Part shown: positions 19,541 to 28,826 of the stretch, one piece after another
Numbering within the stretch: position 1 is the stretch's first letter
Layout: each line of letters starts with the position of its first letter
Assembly (NCBI GenBank): GCA_945827785.1
Contig: CALZOR010000018.1
Location: 1 to 34,568 of the forward strand
DNA: 34,568 nt
Source of the DNA: an uncultured Bacteroidales bacterium
GTDB lineage: Bacteria; Bacteroidota; Bacteroidia; Bacteroidales; UBA932
Direction: 5' to 3'
Notes under the pieces: generated by a model
Told to the model about the DNA's origin: nothing
The model's input: the letters and a program-made list of their open reading frames with translations, nothing else
The model's database searches: none
Translations under genes and position numbers: made by a program

Positions 19541-20911
19541 CTATGCAGAAAAACAGACATCCGAAAAAGCAAGTGACGGAATCTGCCACCTTGTACAGGC
19601 GCGTGCATCACTCCCGGCAGCTATCAGGTTGTTCCAGAGTTCGATAAGATTGCCTGTAATCAGCATTTCCTTGACAGGATGAGTAATCTTACCGTTCTTG
19701 AAACGGAATCCCTCGACACCAAAAGAAAAATCTCCTGTCACCGGATTGCTGTTACCCCCATTGAAGCCGGTTACATAGACTCCGCTGCCGCACAGCTTCA
19801 GGATATCCTGTAATTCAATATTTCCGGAGGATTCTCCTGTCTGTACAAAGGCCTTGACACATGGTCTCGACACATCTTCGACAGTAGGCTCAAAACCGGT
19901 CTTGGCGGCAAGATAAGTGTTGGTAAAGTATTGTTTCACAACGCCGTTTTCGATAATGGGAGCATTCCGGACCGCAACTCCCTCTGAATCATACAGCCTT
20001 GCTCCGAGTTTGCCGGCCTCCCTTCCCATATCCATGATGGTAAGGTTCGCAGGGAAAAGCTTCTTCCCGAGCGAGTCCTCAAGAAACGACATCTTCTGCT
20101 GCACTGAGGAAGCGTTGAGCGCATTAATGACTGGAGTCAGAAGGCGTGAAGCAACCGAGGTGTCAACCACCATCTTGTATTTTCCGCCTCTGCTTCTTTT
20201 AGGACTGAACTGTTTCAACACCTTTTTTAGCGCCTTTTCTGCACATTCTTCAAGGTCAACCTTATCTGCACTCCATGAGGAATCCCACCAGTAGCCGCTG
20301 TATTTGTTCCCCTCTTTGTCCGATACGTTCATTTCACAGAAACAGCCGGCGGAAGTTTCTGTATGCCTGGCTTCAAGGCCCTGCGAATCCAGAAGAATAG
20401 TATCATCAACGGAGTCAGACCACTCACATTCCTCGCTGATGAGGGACCAGTCTTTAGATGGGCTTGCCATCAGTTTCTCGTATTTCGACAGCCTTAATGC
20501 CTTTGCTATTCTCGAATCCACATCTTCTTCAAAATAAGCCTTGTCAAAAAGGCCGGCCTCGAACCCGGTAACGGCATCCTGAACGGTTCTTGCCTTCTGG
20601 GGAAGGCTTCTGCACGGGTCGCTTTCAAGCAGCCTTGTCGTGTCAATCGCCTTAATCAGAAATGCATCCAGATCTGCCCTTTCCAGACGGTTGGTTGAAA
20701 AAGTCCCATATTTCCCGTCCACGAACAGATAAAGGAAAATCGATCTGTCGGACGAATGGGTAACCTTGTCCAGCTGTCCGTTGAACACAGTAGCAGAGTC
20801 TGTCACGTTTTTGTTCAGTGACACCCTTATTGCCGAAGCCCCAAGCTCCAGTGCCCGTTCAATGCAAAAGCGGGCCATGCATATTTCGTTATCTGTAAGT
20901 AAATCAATCAT
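19541..20911 (-). CDS. tldE: TldE/PmbA family metalloprotease-associated protein
   Basis: PmbA-like: TNTYLAAKTGFEPTVEDVSRPCVKAF...GVYVTGFNGGNSNPVTGDFSFGVEGFRFKNGKITHPVKEMLITGNLIELWNNL; adjacent to tldD. ATG at 20911. Confidence 0.9.
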   Translation of the reverse strand: MIDLLTDNEICMARFCIERALELGASAIRVSLNKNVTDSATVFNGQLDKVTHSSDRSIFLYLFVDGKYGTFSTNRLERADLDAFLIKAIDTTRLLESDPCRSLPQKARTVQDAVTGFEAGLFDKAYFEEDVDSRIAKALRLSKYEKLMASPSKDWSLISEECEWSDSVDDTILLDSQGLEARHTETSAGCFCEMNVSDKEGNKYSGYWWDSSWSADKVDLEECAEKALKKVLKQFSPKRSRGGKYKMVVDTSVASRLLTPVINALNASSVQQKMSFLEDSLGKKLFPANLTIMDMGREAGKLGARLYDSEGVAVRNAPIIENGVVKQYFTNTYLAAKTGFEPTVEDVSRPCVKAFVQTGESSGNIELQDILKLCGSGVYVTGFNGGNSNPVTGDFSFGVEGFRFKNGKITHPVKEMLITGNLIELWNNLIAAGSDARACTRWQIPSLAFSDVCFSA

Positions 20912-20915
20912 ATTT

Positions 20916-22331
20916 TTACTCCCCACCGACTATAAGGCTGCCGACCAAAACGGTCGGAATGCCGCAGGTTACAGGCACGCTCTGTTCCTTTCCGCAGGTC
21001 CATGTGCCATTATCAATTTTCATGTCATTTCCCACCGCCCTGATGTCAGCAAGCGCCTCCGGACCGTTCCCGATGATGTTGACATCCTTTACAGGCATGG
21101 TAAGATGCCCGTTTTCAATCAGATATCCGCTCTTGACAAAGAAGGTGAAGTCACCTTCTCCGATTTTCACCTGGCCGTTCGAAAACTCATCCACATAGAT
21201 TCCTTTCTTAACGGATGCAACAATGGCTCCCGGATCAGCCTTCCCGCTTTCCATATATGTGGCCCTCATTCTTGGAATCGGGTTGTAGCGGAAACTTTCC
21301 CTCCTGCCGTTTCCGGTCGAGGGCACGCCGTACCAGGCTGCGCTCACCCTGTCGTGAAGATAGGATGTAAGGATGCCGTCCCTGACCATGTACGTCTTTT
21401 GAGCCGGTACTCCTTCGTCATCATAATTCCCTGAGCCTCTGTTATATGCCACAGTTCCGTCGTCAACGATATCAATCCCTTCGGGGCAGATTCTTCTGCC
21501 CATCTTGTCAGCAAAAATCGACTGGCCCTTACGGTTGAAGTCAGCTTCAAACGCATGTCCCATGGCTTCATGAAGCAGGATTCCCGATGCTCCGGCGCCC
21601 ATTACCACGCTCATTCGTCCTCCTTTCGGCCTTCTGGCTTCAAACCGTGCATCAATCCCTTTGACCACTTCATTGGCCAGTTCCTCAATCAACTGAGTGT
21701 CAAGCATTTCGAATCCCTTTCGGAAACTTCTTGATGCGGTTCTCGTTTCGGATTTGTCTCCATCTTGAAATACCGCCGAGACGGTTACGCTTCCCATTGG
21801 CCTGCTGTCGAACCTTGCCTCATGCATGGAATTATACATCATGACATCACTCTCCGAATCGGATGCTCTTGCAATCACCTTCACAATCCTGCTGTCTTTT
21901 GAAGATACTTCCTTTTCCAACGTTTGTAGAAATGTCAGGATAGCCCTGGCATCCGCCTGCCTCCAGTCCTCGACGTCAGGGTATAAATCATGCCTCACAT
22001 CCGGGGTACTGCAATAGGCAAGTGAGGAAGATGCTCCAAGCGCAATTGCCGACGCGGCTTTTGCGGCGGCGAGAATGTCTGCCAGGGCTGTCGTCTCGGA
22101 ATAGGCATAGCCTGTTTTCTCGCCCTTGAGAACCCTTATGCCGACTCCGTAGTCTGTGTGGCATCCCCCGGAAGTTACTGCTCCGTCCTTCAGCATAAGG
22201 TTGAAATAGACGGTGTTCTCAAAATACAAGTCGCAGTAGTCACCTCCATTGCGGAGGGCTGTTGCGACGATTGTATCAAGTGTCGGGATATCCATCCCGA
22301 AAATGTTTAAATAGTATGAGTTGTCTTTCAT
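20916..22331 (-). CDS. tldD: TldD family metalloprotease
   Basis: HEAMGHAFEAD (HExxxH), GSGNYDDEGVPAQKTYMVRDGILTSYLHDR, GRRESFRYNPIPRM. Confidence 0.95.
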   Translation of the reverse strand: MKDNSYYLNIFGMDIPTLDTIVATALRNGGDYCDLYFENTVYFNLMLKDGAVTSGGCHTDYGVGIRVLKGEKTGYAYSETTALADILAAAKAASAIALGASSSLAYCSTPDVRHDLYPDVEDWRQADARAILTFLQTLEKEVSSKDSRIVKVIARASDSESDVMMYNSMHEARFDSRPMGSVTVSAVFQDGDKSETRTASRSFRKGFEMLDTQLIEELANEVVKGIDARFEARRPKGGRMSVVMGAGASGILLHEAMGHAFEADFNRKGQSIFADKMGRRICPEGIDIVDDGTVAYNRGSGNYDDEGVPAQKTYMVRDGILTSYLHDRVSAAWYGVPSTGNGRRESFRYNPIPRMRATYMESGKADPGAIVASVKKGIYVDEFSNGQVKIGEGDFTFFVKSGYLIENGHLTMPVKDVNIIGNGPEALADIRAVGNDMKIDNGTWTCGKEQSVPVTCGIPTVLVGSLIVGGE

Positions 22332-22930
22332 TCAGTCTTGATCTCTGTGGCTTTGTCGGTGTTTACCAATGATTTGATGATATTATATGTTTTTTCATCG
22401 CGGATGTTCGTCACCTGGCCTTTCGCTCCTTCCGCAACGACCTTGAACGGAATCTGGGAATTGTCTGCAAGAATCCATCTCTCACATGCCGGAGCATAGT
22501 CATTGAAGAAGTAGGATAGTCCCACATGATAGCGTCTGCGTACTGTCTCCTCTGGTATATTGTGTCCTCCGGCGGCCACTCTTGCCTTCACGCGTTCGAT
22601 TGCCAGCTCCGGTGAGTTCAGCCAGAAATACAGCACGGTCACGGTGTAGCCTGCACTCTGGGCAATTTTCACGGTCTTCAGCAATGACCTTGTCGCGAGA
22701 GTTGTCTCAACACCGAAGTCCTTGCGCCTGGCAAGCAGATATCTGATTTTCGTAATCATATAGCGGCTTGCAAGTATTGAGGCACTCTCAGGCTTGAAAG
22801 GGGAGAAGCCCTTTGCAAACTCATCGGAATTGACAAATTCGCTGCATTCCAGCATCTCCGGGAGCAGTGAATATGAGGCTGTCGTCTTGCCGGAGCCGTT
22901 GCATCCGGATATTATGAACATTCGTGGCAT
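22328..22930 (-). CDS. Zeta-toxin-like P-loop kinase (COG4185-type predicted ATPase/kinase)
   Basis: Walker A GCNGSGKTT, FVNSDEFAKGFSPFKPE, GVETTLATRS, RVKARVAAGGHNIPEETVRRRY. Overlaps the tldD start by ATGA. Confidence 0.8.
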   Translation of the reverse strand: MPRMFIISGCNGSGKTTASYSLLPEMLECSEFVNSDEFAKGFSPFKPESASILASRYMITKIRYLLARRKDFGVETTLATRSLLKTVKIAQSAGYTVTVLYFWLNSPELAIERVKARVAAGGHNIPEETVRRRYHVGLSYFFNDYAPACERWILADNSQIPFKVVAEGAKGQVTNIRDEKTYNIIKSLVNTDKATEIKTE

Positions 22931-22952
22931 ATGATCGATATATATATTATCA

Positions 22953-23660
22953 CTATCTTTTGGCGGTGCTCACACCATAGCCGAACAAAGCGAAATCGCC
23001 CAGCAACGGATCCTCAGGGAACACTTCCCTCAGCGCATCCGTGATTTCCATGGCTGTTGTGATGTCCTTTGGCTTGCGTCCGGTAAGACCCAGTTCCGCA
23101 GCCTGGGTATATACATGGATATCAAGAGGTATGATGAGCTTTTTTTTGTCGGAATTCTTCCAAAGCCCCAGGTCCACCTTCCCGTCATCCCTTACCATCC
23201 ATCTTCGCATCATGCTGATCTTCTTGTTCGGGGCACGGCGGTCTTCCTTCTGACCATATACCAATGTCCTCAACTGACTGTCTGTCAAGCTCTCAAGTGA
23301 TGTCATGGATGTGTATAGCTGCCTGAGCCTCGAACATATTGCTGCAAATTCGCTCCATTTAACGGTCCGGTGCATGCTGGTGTCATCATCCCTGTAGTCT
23401 CCGGCCATGACATAGTCATAAGGCCTCCACTGCATCTGGTCGAACATCCTCGTACAGTCCCTGACAATCATTGCTCTCCTGCCCCACGCGAGGTGTGCGG
23501 AGAGCAAGGCGCTGATTTCGACATCTGCAAGAGTGGCCTCTCCGGATGCCAGCTTTTGCGCAAAATGAGTCGGGAATGCAATCGGATCCTCCTGAAAATA
23601 CTTCGGATCATTGTATTCCTGAGCCCATTCTATCAACTGAATCTTTGTCGCTTGTTCCAT
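22953..23660 (-). CDS. TIGR02757/DUF2400 family protein
   Basis: DPIAFPTHFAQK...DVEISALLSAHLAWGRRAMIVRDCTRMFDQM...KLIIPLDIHVYTQAAELGLTGRKPKDITTAMEITDALREVFPEDPLLGDFALFGYGVS. ATG at 23660. Confidence 0.85.
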   Translation of the reverse strand: MEQATKIQLIEWAQEYNDPKYFQEDPIAFPTHFAQKLASGEATLADVEISALLSAHLAWGRRAMIVRDCTRMFDQMQWRPYDYVMAGDYRDDDTSMHRTVKWSEFAAICSRLRQLYTSMTSLESLTDSQLRTLVYGQKEDRRAPNKKISMMRRWMVRDDGKVDLGLWKNSDKKKLIIPLDIHVYTQAAELGLTGRKPKDITTAMEITDALREVFPEDPLLGDFALFGYGVSTAKR

Positions 23661-23763
23661 AGAATACAAATATAGATAAAAACGGTGAGATAATCATGCG
23701 ATTTCCCACCGTTTTGTTATCAGGTTACTTAAGTTTCGCAACATGCGGAACCGAACTTAACAA

Positions 23764-25434
23764 TTACTTTGTAGCCGCCTCGAGTTTCTTCATCATTGAG
23801 AACATGAAAAGGCCGGATACGAGGCAGAGCGCGATGAGCACCGTCCATACACCCCAAAGAGGAAGCCTTCCCCAAAGCAGGCCAGGAATCGATACAAGGT
23901 AGTTTCCGATTGCTGTTGCAGCGAACCAGCCACCCATCATCATACCCTTGTACTTAGGAGGAGCAACCTTTGAAACGAATGAGATACCCATCGGAGAAAG
24001 AAGCAGCTCGGCAAAAGTAAGTACGAGGTAGGTTGAGATAAGCCATGTCGGAGAAACCAGATCCGGACTCACTGTTCCGCCAAGTTCCTTCGGAGAGGCC
24101 AGTGAAAGTGAACCGATTGTAAGGATAAGGAAGCCGGCAGCGGCAACGAACATTCCCATACCAATTTTTCTCGGTGCAGAAGGCTCTTTGCCCTTCTTTG
24201 CCAGAGCTCCGAAAATCGCAAGTGAAATAGGAGTCAGAGCGACAACATAGAAAGGATTGAACTGCTGGAAGTCTGAAGGCTGGATTGAAACTGTCTCAGG
24301 CATGGTGAAATAGAGTCCGAGAGCACCTCCCCATAATGCAAGGGTGGCTACTCCGGAAATCGCCTTGCCTTTTCCGGTTTCAGACTGGAACACGCCGAAG
24401 AGGGTATAGATTGATATGGCAATCAGAGCAAGAGCCCAGATGTTGAAACCTATTCTAAGGCCTCCGGTAACGGCATTGGCAGTGTAGTCGCGGGCAAAGA
24501 GAGTCATTGTGGCACCGTTCTGGTGGAAGGCCATCCAGAAGAAAATCACCACTGCAAATACGAGGACAAGGGCTGTGATGCGGCTCTTGGTCTGTGCAGG
24601 AGTAAGCTCGACCTCAGCAGCCGTAGCTGGGCTGGATGCTTTCTGCTTGGCATTCACGTCTGCATGCCTGAACCAGCTGCGACATCCGTAATAGATTGCT
24701 ACAGAAAGGATAAGAGATATGCATGCAACGGCAAATCCATAGTTGTAAGCAGTTGAAAGCTTCTCGATATAGAATGGAGCAAAACTTGCCATGTCCATTG
24801 AAGCGGCACCTGGCATGCTTGCGGCAAGTCCTTCGAGTTTGCTCAGATTTTCAGGAGTGATTGTCCCGTTCATCATCTGATGGGCAAGAGCTGGAATGTT
24901 TGCATTGTAAACGAGGCCCGCCTTTCCGAGGAAGAAGTTGGTGACATACTTGGCCATAGAAGGAGCGAACATGGCGCCGATGTTGATGGCCATGTAGAAA
25001 AGACTGAAAGCAGAATCCCTCTTGGCTTCATATTTAGGGTCATCATAAAGGTTTCCGACGAGCACCTGCAGGTTGCCTTTGAAAAGCCCGGTACCCAGGG
25101 CGATGAGAGCCAGCGCTCCGAACATCAGGATTTTTCCGGCGATATCGGCACCTGTCGGGATTGAGAGGCAGAGATAGCCGGTGAACATGACTGCGATACC
25201 GATAGTAACGCATTTGCCATATCCGATTTTATCGGCGAGGATACCTCCGATAAGGGGCATGAAATATACTCCGGCAAGGAAAATTGAATAAATCTGTGTG
25301 GCGGCAGCCGCGCTGTAGCCGAATTTCGCCTGAATGAACAGGAGGAAAATGGCAAGCATTGTGTAGTAACCGAAGCGCTCACCTGTGTTGGCGAGGGCGA
25401 GGGCGAACAAACCTTTTGGTTGACCTTTGAACAT
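23764..25434 (-). CDS. POT/PTR family peptide MFS transporter
   Basis: LANTGERFGYYTMLAIFLLF, GGILADKIGYGKCVTIG, ALGTGLFKGNLQVLVGNLY, multiple TM segments. Confidence 0.93.
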   Translation of the reverse strand: MFKGQPKGLFALALANTGERFGYYTMLAIFLLFIQAKFGYSAAAATQIYSIFLAGVYFMPLIGGILADKIGYGKCVTIGIAVMFTGYLCLSIPTGADIAGKILMFGALALIALGTGLFKGNLQVLVGNLYDDPKYEAKRDSAFSLFYMAINIGAMFAPSMAKYVTNFFLGKAGLVYNANIPALAHQMMNGTITPENLSKLEGLAASMPGAASMDMASFAPFYIEKLSTAYNYGFAVACISLILSVAIYYGCRSWFRHADVNAKQKASSPATAAEVELTPAQTKSRITALVLVFAVVIFFWMAFHQNGATMTLFARDYTANAVTGGLRIGFNIWALALIAISIYTLFGVFQSETGKGKAISGVATLALWGGALGLYFTMPETVSIQPSDFQQFNPFYVVALTPISLAIFGALAKKGKEPSAPRKIGMGMFVAAAGFLILTIGSLSLASPKELGGTVSPDLVSPTWLISTYLVLTFAELLLSPMGISFVSKVAPPKYKGMMMGGWFAATAIGNYLVSIPGLLWGRLPLWGVWTVLIALCLVSGLFMFSMMKKLEAATK

Positions 25435-25470
25435 AGTGTTTTTGTTTATTAATGATTACTCAGTTTTGGG

Positions 25471-25497
25471 CAAATATAAGGAAAAATATTAACTTTG
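25471..25497. promoter_or_regulatory. Overlapping divergent promoters for the POT transporter (-) and DUF4831 gene (+)
   Basis: CAAATATA at 25471-25478 (TATATTTG on minus) lies within the spacer of a plus-strand TTTG-N21-TAACTTTG (TAACTTTG at 25490-25497). Confidence 0.45.
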
Positions 25498-25524
25498 TAG
25501 GTTGTCAAATAAATATATGGTAAA

Positions 25525-26601
25525 ATGAAACGCGCATTTTTAACGGCGGTGACAGCCTTGATGGCTTTGAGTCTGGCGGCCCCGACATCGGCAAATAATG
25601 ATAAAGACAGGGAGGGAGTTGTTACGTACAGCCTTCCGACAACGGTTATAACCTTGGATGTGGAAGCCTCTCAGGAGTCCTTCCACGCCGGTCCTTATGC
25701 CAAGTTTGCTGACAAGTATCTCGGTATCAAGGCTCGTCAGAAGGATGAGGTTACGGTTCAGGTGACCAGTATCAAGCTCACACCCAGAGTTGAGGCAGAC
25801 CAGAGCAGACGCTATAGCCTTCAGGTGCCGAAGGGAGAAGTTGACGGCAACCTTTTCAAACTTTGCAGTGCCGGACTTGTTACGTTTACGGATGCAACTT
25901 TTGGTGAGGGAGTACAGTGGCGTTTCCCTCAGCAGTCAAAGGCTGATTTTGCAGGGAAGGGGGTATCTTCCAATCTGACTTCCGAATCGACCACTCTGTA
26001 TCGCAATCAGAAAAAGGAGTCTGCCTACAGCAAGGTAGCCGTCCAGCAGAGCATGGTAGTTGAGAAATCGATTGAGAAAAAGGCTTCTGAAGCGGCCCAG
26101 ACCATTTTCAAACTCCGTCAGAAAAGACTTCAGATAGTCACGGGCGATACGGATGCAACCTATAGCGGCGCTGCAATGGGGTCTGCTCTGGAAGAATTAG
26201 TCAGGCTTGAGGAGGAATATATGTCCCTTTTTGTCGGCTATTCGGAAAGCAGGACAATGTCCATGTCCTTTGACATCATCCCGGATGCAAGTGCCGAGAG
26301 CCAGATGTACATCGCATTCAGAGTGTCTGACACGGCAGGCCTTCTTCCTGCAGACAATCTCTCGGGCAAGCCTGTATTGATGGAAATCATCCCTCAGAGC
26401 TTCGTCGAAGCAGAACCTTCGGTAACGGCAAAGAAGGCGGAGAAAAACAAGAAACTCAAAACGGATCTTGTGCACTACCGCATTCCGTCAGTCTGTACCG
26501 TGAAAATTATGGATGGAATGAATCTGCTCCTTCAGACGAGGGTCCCGGTGTATCAGCTCGGCCGCGAGTCGTCACTTCCTGCAAATATCAAGGTAAAATA
26601 A
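25525..26601 (+). CDS. DUF4831-like secreted protein
   Basis: Signal peptide MKRAFLTAVTALMALSLAAPTSA, then GVVTYSLPTTVITLDVEASQESFHAGPYAKFADKYLGI, typical of this Bacteroidota family. Confidence 0.8.
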   Translation: MKRAFLTAVTALMALSLAAPTSANNDKDREGVVTYSLPTTVITLDVEASQESFHAGPYAKFADKYLGIKARQKDEVTVQVTSIKLTPRVEADQSRRYSLQVPKGEVDGNLFKLCSAGLVTFTDATFGEGVQWRFPQQSKADFAGKGVSSNLTSESTTLYRNQKKESAYSKVAVQQSMVVEKSIEKKASEAAQTIFKLRQKRLQIVTGDTDATYSGAAMGSALEELVRLEEEYMSLFVGYSESRTMSMSFDIIPDASAESQMYIAFRVSDTAGLLPADNLSGKPVLMEIIPQSFVEAEPSVTAKKAEKNKKLKTDLVHYRIPSVCTVKIMDGMNLLLQTRVPVYQLGRESSLPANIKVK

Positions 26602-26622
26602 TGAATAATAATATTTAAAACT

Positions 26623-28086
26623 ATGACAATCAAAGAACTGGATCCACAGATAGTGTGGAAGAACTTTTACGAGATCACACGCATTCCAAGACCTTCAAAA
26701 CATGAGGAGAAGATTGCGAAATACTTATATGACTGGGGAGTAAGCCATGGCTTCGAAACCATCATCGACGGCAGCCCGATCGGAAACGTCATCATCAGGA
26801 AATCGGCCACCCCTGGCTGCGAGAACATGAAGGGAGTCATCCTTCAGGGACACATGGACATGGTGCCGCAGAAAAATGCAGATACTGTCCATGACTTTGA
26901 AAACGATCCTATAGAAACCTATATCGACGGGGACTGGGTACGTGCCAAAGGCACAACCCTCGGTGCTGACAACGGCCTCGGAGTCGCAATGGCACTGGCC
27001 GTTCTCGAATCGGACAACATCAAGCACGGCCCGATCGAGGTACTCATCACATTCGATGAGGAGACAGGTATGACAGGAGCCCAGGCTCTCAAGCCGGGAG
27101 TGCTCAAAGGCGACATCCTCATCAATCTCGACTCGGAGACCGAAGGCGAGTTCTGCATCGGATGTGCAGGTGGACTGGACTTTACCGGTACTGCCGATTA
27201 CCCAATGCTGGAAAAACCGGAGGGATGGCTCCCTTACGAGTTGTCTGTCAAAAGGTTGCGCGGAGGCCATTCGGGTATCGAAATCATTCTTGACAGGGCG
27301 AACGCGAACAAGGCAGTTGCATATACCGTATATGCACTCATGAATGAGGTGGGAGTGAAACTTGTGGACTTCAAGGGCGGTACTCTGAGGAATGCTATCC
27401 CGAGGGAAGCATTTGCTACACTTTATGTCAGTCCGGACAAGGCTGAGGATGCAAAGGCTTTAGTGGAGCATGTCTTCTCAGCCCTCGTTGAAGAATATAA
27501 ATCTACCGACCCTCTCGCAGAAGTTCATTTTGAACCGGCAGAGAGACCTGATCTCCCTTATGTGGAGGATGAGGCTGCCATGAAGTTCATACAAGCTCTC
27601 ATTGCCTGCCCGGACGGAGTTGAGAAGATGAGTGCTTCCGTATCAGGACTTGTCGAGACTTCCAACAACCTAGCCGTGGTGTCTATTGGGAACGGTCGTT
27701 TCGAGGTACGCACCCTCATGAGAAGTTCAGTTGACCTTGCAAAGGAGGCGCTTGCACTCAAGATTCGATCAATCTTTGAACTTGCAGGAGTGAACGTCTC
27801 ATTTACCGGAGGATATTCAGGATGGGCTCCAAACGCTTCTTCCGAGATTCTTTCGCTCATGAAGACCCTTTACAAGGATATATTCGGCAATGAACCTGCA
27901 GTGATGGCTATCCATGCTGGTCTTGAATGTGGTATTCTTGCAGGTGCATATCCACATTGGGACATGATTTCATGCGGTCCTACCCTGGAAAGCCCGCATT
28001 CTCCTGACGAGCGTGCCAACATCCCTTCAGTTGCCAAGATGTGGTATTTCCTGAGGGCAGTGCTGGAGGCAATTCCTGTAAAGTAA
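26623..28086 (+). CDS. pepD: Aminoacyl-histidine dipeptidase (M20C)
   Basis: ILQGHMDMVPQKNADTVHDFENDPI, GTTLGADNGLGVAMALAVLES, TFDEETGMTGAQALKPG, LRGGHSGIEI. Confidence 0.94.
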   Translation: MTIKELDPQIVWKNFYEITRIPRPSKHEEKIAKYLYDWGVSHGFETIIDGSPIGNVIIRKSATPGCENMKGVILQGHMDMVPQKNADTVHDFENDPIETYIDGDWVRAKGTTLGADNGLGVAMALAVLESDNIKHGPIEVLITFDEETGMTGAQALKPGVLKGDILINLDSETEGEFCIGCAGGLDFTGTADYPMLEKPEGWLPYELSVKRLRGGHSGIEIILDRANANKAVAYTVYALMNEVGVKLVDFKGGTLRNAIPREAFATLYVSPDKAEDAKALVEHVFSALVEEYKSTDPLAEVHFEPAERPDLPYVEDEAAMKFIQALIACPDGVEKMSASVSGLVETSNNLAVVSIGNGRFEVRTLMRSSVDLAKEALALKIRSIFELAGVNVSFTGGYSGWAPNASSEILSLMKTLYKDIFGNEPAVMAIHAGLECGILAGAYPHWDMISCGPTLESPHSPDERANIPSVAKMWYFLRAVLEAIPVK

Positions 28087-28089
28087 TTG

Positions 28090-28190
28090 TTTGATATTTA
28101 AAAAATTATTCCTATATTTGCAGCCCATTTGCGGGGAAATCTCCCTACAGATGGGCGCAAATTATTATTAAACAGTTAATTACAAACAAA
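28090..28190 (+). promoter_or_regulatory. rpsF operon promoter and structured leader
   Basis: TTTG (28090-28093)-N19-TATATTTG (28113-28120); outer stem GCCCAT (28123-28128)/ATGGGC (28151-28156), inner stem GGGGA(28133-28137)/TCCCT (28142-28146). Confidence 0.65.
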
Positions 28191-28529
28191 ATGATCAAAC
28201 AGTACGAAACCGTTTTCATTGCAACTCCCGTTTTGTCTGAGGCTCAGATGAAGGAAGCGGTAAAGAAGTACACTGACCTTATCGTAAGAAAAGGTGGAGA
28301 AGTAGTGTACGAAGAGGACTGGGGGCTCAAACAGCTCGCCTATCCGATCCAGAAGAAGACCACTGGATTCTATTATCTTATTGAGTTCAAGGCTGACTCA
28401 CAGTTCATCGAGAGACTCGAGACCGAGTACCGTCGCGACGAGAGGATTATCCGTTTCCTCACTTTCGCTATGGACAAACATGCTGTGGCTTACGCTGAGA
28501 AGAGAAGAGCTAACAAACAGGCTAAATAA
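28191..28529 (+). CDS. rpsF: 30S ribosomal protein S6
   Basis: [66 protein letters not shown]. Confidence 0.97.
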   Translation: MIKQYETVFIATPVLSEAQMKEAVKKYTDLIVRKGGEVVYEEDWGLKQLAYPIQKKTTGFYYLIEFKADSQFIERLETEYRRDERIIRFLTFAMDKHAVAYAEKRRANKQAK

Positions 28530-28546
28530 TTGAGGAGGATAGAATT

Positions 28547-28813
28547 ATGGCACAGAACAATGAAATCCGTTATCTTAACCCTCCTACAGTAGAGGTTAGA
28601 AAGAAAAAATACTGCCGTTTCAAAAAAGCAGGTATCAAATATGTAGATTACAAGGATGCTGAGTTCCTCAAGAGGTTCCTCAACGAGCAGGGTAAGATTC
28701 TCCCTCGCCGTCTCACCGGTACTTCACTCAAATTCCAGAGGAAGGTTGCTCAGGCAGTGAAGAGAGCACGTCATCTCGCACTCCTTCCATACGTAACAGA
28801 TCTTTTGAAATAA
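28547..28813 (+). CDS. rpsR: 30S ribosomal protein S18
   Basis: [65 protein letters not shown]. Confidence 0.98.
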   Translation: MAQNNEIRYLNPPTVEVRKKKYCRFKKAGIKYVDYKDAEFLKRFLNEQGKILPRRLTGTSLKFQRKVAQAVKRARHLALLPYVTDLLK

Positions 28814-28826
28814 GGAGGACAGCAAT

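Noticed and set aside
19453-19647. 64-aa plus-strand ORF MAGLSGPASFVF...
   Set aside because: Begins at TTG within the terminator hairpin and runs antisense into tldE; no initiation signal.
20766-21434. 222-aa plus-strand ORF across the tldE/tldD junction
   Set aside because: Antisense to two well-supported genes and lacks protein-like motifs.
22328-22930. Zeta-like kinase as a classic epsilon/zeta toxin-antitoxin system
   Set aside because: No small antitoxin ORF adjacent; flanked by DUF2400 and tldD instead. Only the kinase family is supported.
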